From: JACMLD01 sp044223995
Lineage (GTDB): Bacteria > Bacteroidota > Bacteroidia > Chitinophagales > Chitinophagaceae
Assembly (NCBI GenBank): GCA_044223995.1
Contig: JBGALE010000001.1
Span: 434,001 to 498,000, forward strand
Length of the DNA: 64,000 nt
Direction of reading: 5' to 3'
Of this stretch, positions 1 through 8,192 are shown one piece after another (position 1 is the first letter of the stretch; each line of letters begins with the position of its first letter). The translations under genes were made by a program, and so were the position numbers. The notes beneath the pieces are model-generated. The model was not told the origin of the DNA. It did no database searches and worked only from the letters and a program-made list of their open reading frames with translations.

Positions 1-269
1 GAACAGGCTGGATGGAAAAAATATTGAAGAATATTGAATATGGAAAGGGTAAGATGAGTGATATCGATCTGTTGTGGGATATACAGCGGAAGATTGAAGG
101 GAATACGATTTGTCCGTTGGGTGATGCGGCAGCATGGCCGGTAGCAGCAGCCATCAGGCATTTCCGTGATGAGTTTGAGTGGCATGTAAAGAACCCGGAT
201 GAAGCACAAACCCGAAATTATGGGTTGGCGCATTATGCAGATGAGCGGCCTTTACCTGCAACGGCGTAG
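1..269 (+). CDS. nuoF: NADH-quinone oxidoreductase subunit F, C-terminal end (partial)
   Basis: This is the C-terminal 89 or so residues of NuoF, the FMN- and NADH-binding subunit of respiratory complex I. The reading frame is open from base 3 and encodes TGWMEKIL before the first internal Met, so the gene starts outside the window. The segment GNTICPLGDAAAWPV carries the last conserved Cys of the NuoF 4Fe-4S cluster N3. The protein acts on the cytoplasmic face of the inner membrane. It heads the nuo genes that follow, but a GxxExxY cassette separates it from nuoG. Confidence 0.93.
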   Translation, partial: TGWMEKILKNIEYGKGKMSDIDLLWDIQRKIEGNTICPLGDAAAWPVAAAIRHFRDEFEWHVKNPDEAQTRNYGLAHYADERPLPATA

Positions 270-270
270 A

Positions 271-852
271 ATAATTAAAAATTCAAAAGTAAAAAAAGAA
301 GTTTCTCGCAACGATAACAACGGGGCAAAGAACGCAAAGACATAGAATACCCTATGAGTGAAAACGAAATATCGAAGGTAGTACTTGATATTTGTTTCAA
401 ATTGCATAAGCTGTATGGCCCAGGGCTTTTTGAAAGTGTGTATGAAGAGATATTTTGTTATGAACTATCAAAAACAGGGATATTTTTTAGAAGGCAACAA
501 CCTGTTCCGTTGGTTCATGAAACAATAAAGCTGGAAGCGGGATTTAGAGCAGATGTGATCATTGAAAGTAAAGTAATTGTGGAATTTAAAAGTGTGGAAG
601 CCTTATCTGATATTCATTTTAAACAGGTATTGACATATTTGAAATTAACAGAATTGAAATTGGGTATGTTAATAAACTTTAATGTTGTTTACCTGAAAGA
701 TGGAATTCACAGGATCGTAAATAAATTATAAGACCGTTGCGACCGTAAATATATTTGTTGCGTTCGTGGCGGGAAAAAAATGGATCGAAAATAAAAGCAA
801 AAAGCTAGCATTGATTTTTTGACTTTTTAATCTTGATTTTTGAATTAATACA
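271..852. repeat. Mirrored flanks of the GxxExxY cassette
   Basis: The space between nuoF and nuoG holds one ORF flanked by nested inverted blocks. From the outside in, AATTCAAAA (280-288) mirrors TTTTGAATT (838-846). CGCAACG (307-313) mirrors CGTTGCG (735-741). GAACGCAA (330-337) mirrors TTGCGTTC (758-765). The outer blocks are AT-rich and the inner ones are built on CGCAA words. The arrangement marks a cassette-like insertion in the operon. No target-site duplication or transposase was seen. Confidence 0.6.
354..731 (+). CDS. GxxExxY family protein
   Basis: The 125-residue protein carries the family signature GLFESVY near residues 24-30. Its central part (FRADVIIESKVIVEFKSVE, residues 63-81) has the D...E-x-K arrangement of a PD-(D/E)xK nuclease-like fold, with Asp66 and the EFK triplet as candidate active-site residues. 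Family members of about 120-130 residues are common in Bacteroidota, and their biochemical role is not established. The gene lies inside the nuo operon, in the same direction, and has no link to complex I. Its mirrored CGCAA-rich flanks suggest it arrived as a mobile cassette. Confidence 0.88.
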   Translation: MSENEISKVVLDICFKLHKLYGPGLFESVYEEIFCYELSKTGIFFRRQQPVPLVHETIKLEAGFRADVIIESKVIVEFKSVEALSDIHFKQVLTYLKLTELKLGMLINFNVVYLKDGIHRIVNKL

Positions 853-1944
853 ATGGCTGACGAAAAGAAATTATTCAAGGTAACAATTGATAACATCACC
901 ATCGAGGTAGAGCCGGGAACAAGTATCCTGAATGCTGCACGGAAGATTGGCGGTGAAGTAGCGCCACCTGCCATGTGCTATTACACCAAGCTACAGGGCA
1001 GCGGTGGTAAATGCCGTACCTGCCTGGTGGAAGTAGCTGCCGGTTCAACAGCCGATCCCAGGCCAATGCCCAAACTCGTGGCATCCTGCCGTACAAATGT
1101 CATGGACGGTATGGTGGTAAAAAATATTACCAGTGAAAAAGTATTGGACGCACGGGCCGGTGTGGTAGAGTTTTTACTGATCAATCATCCGCTTGATTGT
1201 CCCATTTGTGACCAGGCCGGTGAATGCCATCTGCAGGATTTGAGTTATGAGCATGGACATGAAGGCACGCGCTATGAATTTGCCCGCAGGACTTTTGAAA
1301 AACATGATCTGGGCCCGTATATACAATTGCACATGACAAGATGCATCATGTGTTTCCGTTGTGTGTTTACAGCAGATCAGCTCACGAAAAAAAGGGTACA
1401 TGGTGTTCTCGACAGGGGCGATCATGCCGAGATAGCAACTTATATAGAGAAATCGCTTGACAATGATTTTATTGGGAACGTGATTGATGTTTGCCCGGTA
1501 GGTGCGCTGACCGATAAAACATTCCGTTTCAAAAACCGCGTATGGTTTACCAAACCGGTGGATGCGCACCGTGATTGCCCCACCTGCAGCGGAAAAGTAC
1601 AGTTGTGGATGCGCGGCGACGAAGTATTCCGCGTGACGGCCAGAAAAGATGAATGGGGCGAAGTGAAGGACTGGATTTGCAATGAATGCCGCTTTGAAAA
1701 AAAGAAAACGGGCGACTGGGTGATTGAAGGGCCTACACATGTCAACCGTCATTCAGTGATTTCGCAGGGACATTATGAAGGACTTGTAAAGCCACATGAA
1801 ACATTAACGGCAGTATTGCATGGAAGGAGCCCGAAACTGCTGATGGACATTCACAGTGTGAGCGAAGTAAACAGGCCGGATGTAAAGCTGAGTGCGATTG
1901 AGGGTCCTGCACACAGCAACGATTTTAAAAAGAAAGAAGACTGA
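853..1944 (+). CDS. nuoG: NADH-quinone oxidoreductase subunit G, short form
   Basis: NuoG carries the iron-sulfur chain of the peripheral arm of complex I. Residues 1-100 form a 2Fe-2S ferredoxin domain with CYYTKLQGSGGKCRTC. It is followed by the His-Cys 4Fe-4S motif HPLDCPICDQAGEC and by a C-x2-C-x2-C...CPVGA cluster (CIMCFRC, then DVCPVGAL). A further Cys group (CPTC, CNEC) lies in residues 240-280. At 363 residues it lacks the long molybdopterin-oxidoreductase-like domain of the roughly 900-residue E. coli protein, which is usual in Bacteroidota. It lies 121 bases after the GxxExxY gene and starts at an ATG. Confidence 0.95.
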   Translation: MADEKKLFKVTIDNITIEVEPGTSILNAARKIGGEVAPPAMCYYTKLQGSGGKCRTCLVEVAAGSTADPRPMPKLVASCRTNVMDGMVVKNITSEKVLDARAGVVEFLLINHPLDCPICDQAGECHLQDLSYEHGHEGTRYEFARRTFEKHDLGPYIQLHMTRCIMCFRCVFTADQLTKKRVHGVLDRGDHAEIATYIEKSLDNDFIGNVIDVCPVGALTDKTFRFKNRVWFTKPVDAHRDCPTCSGKVQLWMRGDEVFRVTARKDEWGEVKDWICNECRFEKKKTGDWVIEGPTHVNRHSVISQGHYEGLVKPHETLTAVLHGRSPKLLMDIHSVSEVNRPDVKLSAIEGPAHSNDFKKKED

Positions 1945-1970
1945 TTGATACACCGGCTGAGTAATGTGAC

Positions 1971-1996
1971 TTTGTACAAGTTCCGACAAGTCGGAA
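1971..1996. repeat. Small palindromes between nuoG and nuoH
   Basis: TTCCGAC (1981-1987) and GTCGGAA (1990-1996) are perfect inverted arms separated by AA. They sit directly after the palindrome TTGTACAA (1972-1979). The two-base gap makes a tight RNA hairpin unlikely unless the inner pairs open, so a protein-binding site or a weak processing hairpin is also possible. There is no T-run, so this is not a normal terminator. Confidence 0.35.
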
Positions 1997-2058
1997 TAAA
2001 TCGTGCGACGCAACAATGCTGAAAAGAGATACAACTGTTGACTACATAATAATAAAAC

Positions 2059-3123
2059 ATGAACGCTTTGTTATTGGCTATTGACTGGATTTCACTGCTG
2101 GAAAAACTGATACTGATCGTAGTAATAGTATCTGTTTCGCTGGTAATTGCTATGTATGAAACGTATGCAGAGCGGAAGATAGCTGGTTTTATACAGGACA
2201 GGCTGGGGCCAAGCCGTGCGGGACCTTTTGGTATATTTCAACCGCTGGCCGACGGTTTGAAGTTGTTTATGAAAGAAGAAATCATTCCGAATACATCCAA
2301 TAAATTTTTATTCATCCTCGGTCCCTGCCTGGCGATGATGACTGCAATGATGACGAGCGCGGTGATACCCTGGGGCGGCAGTATGGAATTGTTTGGAAGA
2401 ACGGTCAGCCTGCAGGTAGCAGATATTAATATTGGTATACTGTACATATTTGGCGTGGTGAGTTTGGGTGTATACGGCATTATGATTGGCGGCTGGGCAT
2501 CGAACAATAAATTTTCACTGATAGCGGCACTGCGTGGTGCGTCGCAGATGATTTCTTATGAACTGGCAATGGGCCTTGCGCTGATAGCCTTGCTGATGCT
2601 GACAGGTTCCCTAAGCATGAAAACCATTGTGCAGCAGCAAATGGACAGTGGAATATGGAATGTAGTATATCAGCCTTTGGGCTTTTTAATATTTATAGTT
2701 TGTGCATTTGCCGAATGTAACCGTACACCTTTTGATTTGCCCGAGGCAGAGAATGAATTGAACTTTGGTTACCACCAGGAATATTCATCTATGAAACTCG
2801 GATTTTATTTGTTTGCAGAATATATTAATATGTTTATCAGCAGTGCAGTAATGGCTACCTTGTTTTTTGGCGGTTATGATATACCCTTCTTTAATGAAGC
2901 AGCCCATGTGGCGACATGGGGCGCAAATACGGTAGCATTGCTGGGTGCACTGGCATTGTTTATTAAAATTGTCTTTTTCATCTTTTTGTTCATGTGGGTG
3001 CGCTGGACGATTCCGCGTTTCCGCTATGACCAATTGATGAACCTGGGCTGGAAAAAGCTGATACCACTGGCATTGATCAATATGGTGATTACAGGCGCCG
3101 TGGTGTTGTGGCTGAAGAAATAA
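2059..3123 (+). CDS. nuoH: NADH-quinone oxidoreductase subunit H
   Basis: NuoH is the membrane subunit of complex I that forms much of the quinone-binding chamber at the junction with the peripheral arm. The 354-residue product has about eight hydrophobic helices. It shows the family signatures ERKIAGFIQDRLGPSRAG (residues 34-51) and FAECNRTPFDLPEAENELNFGYHQEYS, whose acidic loop lines the quinone cavity. Its length matches the family. It starts at an ATG 114 bases after nuoG and is followed by nuoI. Confidence 0.97.
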   Translation: MNALLLAIDWISLLEKLILIVVIVSVSLVIAMYETYAERKIAGFIQDRLGPSRAGPFGIFQPLADGLKLFMKEEIIPNTSNKFLFILGPCLAMMTAMMTSAVIPWGGSMELFGRTVSLQVADINIGILYIFGVVSLGVYGIMIGGWASNNKFSLIAALRGASQMISYELAMGLALIALLMLTGSLSMKTIVQQQMDSGIWNVVYQPLGFLIFIVCAFAECNRTPFDLPEAENELNFGYHQEYSSMKLGFYLFAEYINMFISSAVMATLFFGGYDIPFFNEAAHVATWGANTVALLGALALFIKIVFFIFLFMWVRWTIPRFRYDQLMNLGWKKLIPLALINMVITGAVVLWLKK

Positions 3124-3227
3124 ATGGTACGGTAAAGAGAAAGTTGGTAGGATGGAGTGAGAAAAATATTTTTGCGAACCTTTCATAAAATGCTGCGGGC
3201 GACAAATACAGCAGCAGGAGATTAAAT

Positions 3228-3773
3228 ATGCAGTTATTAACCAACAGGGGAAAATTAGTGGAGCGTAAGCCAATGACATTCCTGGAGCGTTTGTACCTCT
3301 GGAATATCTTCAAGGGGATGCTCATTACGTTCCGGCATATTTTTAAAAAGAAGGCAACGATTAAATACCCGGAGCAGAAGCGACCTTTCAGCCCGGTGTT
3401 TCGTGGTTTACATATTTTGAACCGTGATGAAGACGGAAGGGAGCGTTGTACTGCCTGTGGTTTGTGCGCGGTGGCCTGCCCGGCGGAAGCCATCACGATG
3501 GAAGCAGCAGAGCGGAAGAAAGGCGAAGAAAATTTATACAGGGAAGAGAAATATGCGGCACGTTATGAAATCAATATGCTGCGCTGTATTTTCTGCGGAT
3601 TGTGTGAGGAAGCCTGTCCGAAAGATGCCATTTACCTGACCGAAACATTTGCCCCTTCCAATTACCAGCGGCAAACGTTTATTTATGGCAAACCGGATTT
3701 GCTGATACCTCACCCGAAGGAAGAACCGGAACTGTATGCAAAGGCAGCAGGAGGAAGAGTGAAAAGAAATTAA
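3228..3773 (+). CDS. nuoI: NADH-quinone oxidoreductase subunit I
   Basis: NuoI is the peripheral subunit that passes electrons to cluster N2 through two 4Fe-4S clusters. Both motifs are present: CTACGLCAVACP near residues 73-84 and CIFCGLCEEACP near 121-132. The N-terminus has an amphipathic stretch that docks the protein on the membrane arm. The 181-residue length is normal. The ATG follows AGGAG by about six bases, one of the few Shine-Dalgarno-like sites in this AT-rich genome. Confidence 0.96.
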   Translation: MQLLTNRGKLVERKPMTFLERLYLWNIFKGMLITFRHIFKKKATIKYPEQKRPFSPVFRGLHILNRDEDGRERCTACGLCAVACPAEAITMEAAERKKGEENLYREEKYAARYEINMLRCIFCGLCEEACPKDAIYLTETFAPSNYQRQTFIYGKPDLLIPHPKEEPELYAKAAGGRVKRN

Positions 3774-3856
3774 TTGAATTCATTATAAAGGAGACAAACA
3801 ATTGTTGAATACACCGGTGATGAATACAATCGGTCAACCAACTGCTTAAAACAATC

Positions 3857-4357
3857 ATGGGAATTACGCAAATATTATTCTGGATTTTAACGGTACTGGC
3901 CCTGGGCAGTGCATTAATGGTAGTAACCAGTAAGAACCCGGTGTACAGTGTATTATACCTCATCGTTGCATTTTTTGCCATTTCAGGGCACTATGTTTTA
4001 CTGAATGCACAATTCCTCGCCATTGTAAATATTATTGTATATGCAGGCGCCATCATGGTGTTGTTCCTGTTTGTGATCATGCTGATGAACCTGAATGCCA
4101 ATATGAACCTGCAGAAAAATAAGCTGCTTAAGTTTGCCGGGTTTATAGCAGGTCTTTGTTTGTTTTTAGTATTTGTGGCAGCCCTGAAAAACGCCGATAT
4201 CAAAAACCAACTGGCGCTTACCAATAAAGGAGATATAGGCCTTATTAAAAACCTGGGAATGGTGTTGTTCAGTGATTATGTCGTTCCCTTTGAAATAAGC
4301 AGTGTATTGTTTTTGAGTGCCATGGTAGGTGCCGTGGTGATTGGAAAAAAAGAATAA
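3857..4357 (+). CDS. nuoJ: NADH-quinone oxidoreductase subunit J
   Basis: NuoJ is a small integral membrane subunit of the complex I proton-pumping arm. The 166-residue product has about five hydrophobic helices. It has the typical YLIVAFFAISGHYVLLNAQFLA stretch and the broken helix with VYAGAIMVLFLFVIMLMN, which contributes to the hydrophilic axis of the membrane arm. It lies between nuoI and nuoK; nuoK begins 18 bases after its stop. Confidence 0.95.
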   Translation: MGITQILFWILTVLALGSALMVVTSKNPVYSVLYLIVAFFAISGHYVLLNAQFLAIVNIIVYAGAIMVLFLFVIMLMNLNANMNLQKNKLLKFAGFIAGLCLFLVFVAALKNADIKNQLALTNKGDIGLIKNLGMVLFSDYVVPFEISSVLFLSAMVGAVVIGKKE

Positions 4358-4375
4358 TAATATTTTTGAAATAGT

Positions 4376-4702
4376 ATGCCGATCAATTATTACATATTCG
4401 TAGCGATAGCATTGTTCTGCATTGGTGTGGTGGGTGTGCTGACGCGCCGCAATGCTATTATTATTTTTATGAGCATAGAGCTGATGCTGAATGCGGTGAA
4501 CCTGTTGCTGGTGGCATTTTCCAAAATGCATGCGGCAAACGGGGGCCAGGTAGCAAATGCAGGCATCGATGGACAGTTATTTGTATTTTTTATTATGGTA
4601 GTGGCGGCAGCGGAAGTAAGTGTGGGTTTGGCTATTATTGTAATGATGTACCGCAATACACATTCGGTAGACGTGAATTTCTTAAACCGGTTAAAACATT
4701 AG
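4376..4702 (+). CDS. nuoK: NADH-quinone oxidoreductase subunit K
   Basis: NuoK (108 residues, three transmembrane helices) is homologous to MrpC antiporter subunits. It keeps the two membrane glutamates of the family, within IFMSIELMLNAVNLLL and VVAAAEVSVGLAIIV. These form part of the proton path of complex I. Length and position between nuoJ and nuoL are standard. Confidence 0.96.
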   Translation: MPINYYIFVAIALFCIGVVGVLTRRNAIIIFMSIELMLNAVNLLLVAFSKMHAANGGQVANAGIDGQLFVFFIMVVAAAEVSVGLAIIVMMYRNTHSVDVNFLNRLKH

Positions 4703-4763
4703 CATGCCTGGTGAGCAGTGAAACGAAGTATCACCGTGCTTGTAAGGCCTGCATATTTTGATT

Positions 4764-6653
4764 ATGAGCCAACTTGTTTTCTTAGTTCCTTTATTGCCGC
4801 TGGTGGGTTTCCTCATCAATGGTTTGTTGCGGAAGCAATTGTCCAAATCAATGATTGGCATCATTGGCAGTGGTACCATTCTCGCTTCTTTTGTTATCAG
4901 TTTGAAATTGTTTCTCGATGTGAAGGCCGGTCACACTGGTGTGGTGAGTTTGTTCGACTTTATCAGTTTTGATAAAATTCAAATCCCCTTTGCCTTCCAG
5001 GTGGATCAGTTGTCTGCCATCTTTTTATTGATAATTACAGGTGTTGGTTTCCTGATACATGTGTATTCCACTGCTTACATGAAGGAAGAGGAGAACGAAC
5101 ATTTTGGCAGGTATTTTTCTTACCTCAACCTCTTTGTTTTTTCTATGTTGCTGCTGGTGCTGGGCGCCAACTATGTGATCATGTTTATTGGTTGGGAAGG
5201 CGTGGGTCTTTGTTCTTATTTATTGATAGGATATTGGTTTAAGAATAATGAGTATAATAATGCGGCGAAGAAAGCATTTATCATGAACCGCATCGGTGAT
5301 CTCGGATTTTTAATTGCTGTATTCTGGATACTGGCAAAAGTAGGTTCGGTTACCTATGGTGATGTCTTTGCAAAAACCGACTGGACAACCTTTGATGTAA
5401 CAGCCATTACTTTATTATTATTTGTAGCTGCCACTGGTAAAAGTGCACAGATACCCTTGTATACCTGGCTGCCCGATGCAATGGCAGGTCCTACACCCGT
5501 GTCAGCGCTTATCCATGCTGCTACGATGGTAACTGCGGGTATTTATATGATTGCGAGAAGCAATATCCTCTACACCATGGCGCCTGTATCGCAGGCAGTG
5601 GTAGCAATAGTAGGATTGGCTACGGCCGTATTTGCAGCAACGATAGCACTCAAGCAAAATGATATTAAAAAAGTACTGGCCTATTCTACGGTTAGCCAGT
5701 TGGGTTATATGTTCCTCGCGTTGGGTGTAGGTGCGTATACTGGTGCCGTATTTCATGTAATGACACATGCGTTTTTTAAAGCTTTATTATTCTTAGGTGC
5801 GGGATCGGTAATACATGCCATGCACCATGAACAGGATATTCGCAATATGGGGGGATTGAAAAAATACCTTCCTTCCACGCACGCTACATTTTTAATTGGC
5901 TGTATTGCCATTGCCGGTATACCACCGTTCAGTGGTTTCTTTTCAAAAGATGAAATATTGGCGGCTGCATACGAAAAAAATATCGTGTACTGGGTTATTG
6001 GCGTTGGCACTGCAGCGATGACGGCATTTTATATGTTCCGCCTGTATACCATGACATTCCTTGGAAAGTTTCGCGGTACCACTGATCAGGAGCATCACCT
6101 GCATGAAAGCCCTTCTGCCATGACCATTCCATTATGGATATTGGCTATATTGGCCATCGTTGGTGGTTTTGTGGGCATACCGGAAGTATTTGTAAAAGAC
6201 GGTCATTCACTGGAAAATTTCCTGCATCCTATTTTTCAGAAATCGTATGAATTGCGGGGAGAACATCCATTGAGTCATGGTACTGAGCTGGCATTGATGG
6301 CAATTTCAGTAGCTGTAGCATTGGTGGCAGTATTTGCAGCGATTGGCAGGTTTAGCAAAAAACCAGATTTGAAGGATGCTGATGGTATTGGGAAAGTGCT
6401 CGCAAATAAATGGTACATCGACGAATTGTATGATAAACTGATTGTAAAGCCATTGAATGCATTTGGCAATTTCCTCGATGAGGTGATAGAGCGATCCGGT
6501 ATTGACTGGCTGGTCAATGGCGTAGGAAAAGGTGTGCAGTATGGCAGCCGCCAGTTGCGCTTACTGCAAAGCGGGCAGGTGGGCAGTTATGTATTGCTGA
6601 TGATTGTGGGAATGATTGTATTGTTTGCCATTCAGTTTTTCCTGAGAAAATAA
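4764..6653 (+). CDS. nuoL: NADH-quinone oxidoreductase subunit L
   Basis: NuoL is the distal antiporter-like proton-pumping subunit of complex I. The 629-residue product has about 16 membrane helices. It shows the Mrp/NuoL core with FIGWEGVGLCSYLLIGYW (helix 5 Glu), the lysine-bearing GKSAQIPLYTWLPDAMAGPTPVSALIHAATMV stretch and HAFFKALLFLGAGSVIHAMH. Its C-terminal region has the amphipathic lateral helix and last transmembrane helix. The ATG at 4764 is preferred over an in-frame TTG six bases upstream. Confidence 0.96.
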   Translation: MSQLVFLVPLLPLVGFLINGLLRKQLSKSMIGIIGSGTILASFVISLKLFLDVKAGHTGVVSLFDFISFDKIQIPFAFQVDQLSAIFLLIITGVGFLIHVYSTAYMKEEENEHFGRYFSYLNLFVFSMLLLVLGANYVIMFIGWEGVGLCSYLLIGYWFKNNEYNNAAKKAFIMNRIGDLGFLIAVFWILAKVGSVTYGDVFAKTDWTTFDVTAITLLLFVAATGKSAQIPLYTWLPDAMAGPTPVSALIHAATMVTAGIYMIARSNILYTMAPVSQAVVAIVGLATAVFAATIALKQNDIKKVLAYSTVSQLGYMFLALGVGAYTGAVFHVMTHAFFKALLFLGAGSVIHAMHHEQDIRNMGGLKKYLPSTHATFLIGCIAIAGIPPFSGFFSKDEILAAAYEKNIVYWVIGVGTAAMTAFYMFRLYTMTFLGKFRGTTDQEHHLHESPSAMTIPLWILAILAIVGGFVGIPEVFVKDGHSLENFLHPIFQKSYELRGEHPLSHGTELALMAISVAVALVAVFAAIGRFSKKPDLKDADGIGKVLANKWYIDELYDKLIVKPLNAFGNFLDEVIERSGIDWLVNGVGKGVQYGSRQLRLLQSGQVGSYVLLMIVGMIVLFAIQFFLRK

Positions 6654-6711
6654 GCGAAGAGGATGGAGCGAAAGGTGCAATAAAAATTTACAGGTACTTC
6701 GATAAAATATT

Positions 6712-8172
6712 ATGATAGCTGTTTTACTGATATTGATTCCATTGATTGGCGGTTTGGCACTGTTCGGTTTTAAAAATGAAGGCAGTGCTAAGAGCTTTGC
6801 CCTTTTTGCATCCATTGTCACACTGGTTGTTTCATTGCTGGGGCTTACTGTTTTAAAAGATAAGTACAGCCTTGACTTTGATGCTGCCTGGTTGCCCATG
6901 CTCAACAGCCGCTTTCATGTGGCGCTGGATGGAATGGGCCAGTTGCTTTGTTTGCTGACGGCCATTTCATTTCCTGTCATTTTTGTTGCTACTTCGGGGA
7001 ACAGTTATAAAAATGCGAACCGCTTTTATGCATTGATGTTGCTGAGCCAGGCAGGCCTGATGGGTGTGTTTGTAGCGATGGATGCCCTGCTTTTTTATTT
7101 TTTCTGGGAACTGGCACTCATTCCGGTTTATTTTCTTTCATCCATCTGGGGAGGTGAAAAAAGGATCGCAGCTACTTTTAAATTTTTCATTTACACCTTT
7201 GCTGGTTCACTGCTGATGCTGGTCGGCATCATCTATGTATATTTTCATGCCAATCAATCTTTCGATGTACAGACTTGGTACGCCATGAAATTGCGGCCAA
7301 ATACAGAAGAGTGGTTGTTCTGGTTATTCTTTATAGCCTTTGCCATCAAAATGCCCATCTGGCCCTTTCATACCTGGCAGCCCGATGCTTATGAACAATC
7401 ACCTGCACCGGTCACGATGGTATTGAGTGGTATTATGGTAAAAATGGGTGTCTTTGCCGTCATACGCTGGCTGGCACCGGTACTGCCTGATGCAACGTAT
7501 CAGTGGGGCGATACTGTTTCACTGCTTTGCCTGATAGGAATGATATATGCATCATTGATTGCTATCCGGCAGGATGATATCAAACGGTTGATTGCGTATT
7601 CTTCCATTGCGCATATTGGTTTGATGTGCCTGGCCATCTTTGCATCCAATAAAAGTGGAATGCAGGGCGTGATGCTGCAAATGTTTAACCATGGTATTAA
7701 TATCATCGGTTTGTGGATAGTGGGCGATGTGATTGAAAAAAAATATGGCACGCGGAAAATATCTGATCTCGGTGGCCTCGCTTTGAAATCGCCGTCGCTG
7801 GCCATTTTCCTGGTGATCATTGCACTGGCAAATGTAGCGCTGCCGCTGACCAATGCATTTGTGGGAGAATTTATGATGTTTAATGGTGTATTCTCTTCTG
7901 CTGTTACCAAATATGGTATTGTAGATATGGCTGTAGCCGGTGTTTGTATCATACTGGCGGCTGTGTACACGCTGAATATGGTGAAGCGGGTATTTTACGG
8001 CAACAGCAACGCGCTGACGGCAAATGCGACCGATATTTCTGCGAATATAAAATTCGCGCTGATAATAATAGTAGTACTGATATTTATTGCAGGAGTTTAT
8101 CCCAAGCCAATGCTGCAGTTGACCAGTGACATCACTGACGCTATCCTTGGGAGAATGAGAACAAAAATCTAA
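6712..8172 (+). CDS. nuoM: NADH-quinone oxidoreductase subunit M
   Basis: NuoM is the second antiporter-like subunit of complex I. The 486-residue product has about 14 helices and the signatures FYFFWELALIPVYFLSSIWGG (with the helix-5 Glu) and KMPIWPFHTWQPDAYEQSPAPVTMVLSGIMVKMG (with conserved Lys and Pro). Next comes the RLIAYSSIAHIGLM stretch. It sits between nuoL and nuoN, and nuoN starts 20 bases after its stop. Confidence 0.96.
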   Translation: MIAVLLILIPLIGGLALFGFKNEGSAKSFALFASIVTLVVSLLGLTVLKDKYSLDFDAAWLPMLNSRFHVALDGMGQLLCLLTAISFPVIFVATSGNSYKNANRFYALMLLSQAGLMGVFVAMDALLFYFFWELALIPVYFLSSIWGGEKRIAATFKFFIYTFAGSLLMLVGIIYVYFHANQSFDVQTWYAMKLRPNTEEWLFWLFFIAFAIKMPIWPFHTWQPDAYEQSPAPVTMVLSGIMVKMGVFAVIRWLAPVLPDATYQWGDTVSLLCLIGMIYASLIAIRQDDIKRLIAYSSIAHIGLMCLAIFASNKSGMQGVMLQMFNHGINIIGLWIVGDVIEKKYGTRKISDLGGLALKSPSLAIFLVIIALANVALPLTNAFVGEFMMFNGVFSSAVTKYGIVDMAVAGVCIILAAVYTLNMVKRVFYGNSNALTANATDISANIKFALIIIVVLIFIAGVYPKPMLQLTSDITDAILGRMRTKI

Positions 8173-8192
8173 AGAAGAAGACTTAAGAACGT

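Noticed and set aside
1174..1752. Minus-strand ORF of 192 codons inside nuoG
   Set aside because: It is the antisense shadow of nuoG, whose Cys motifs and length are complete. It has no domain or promoter.
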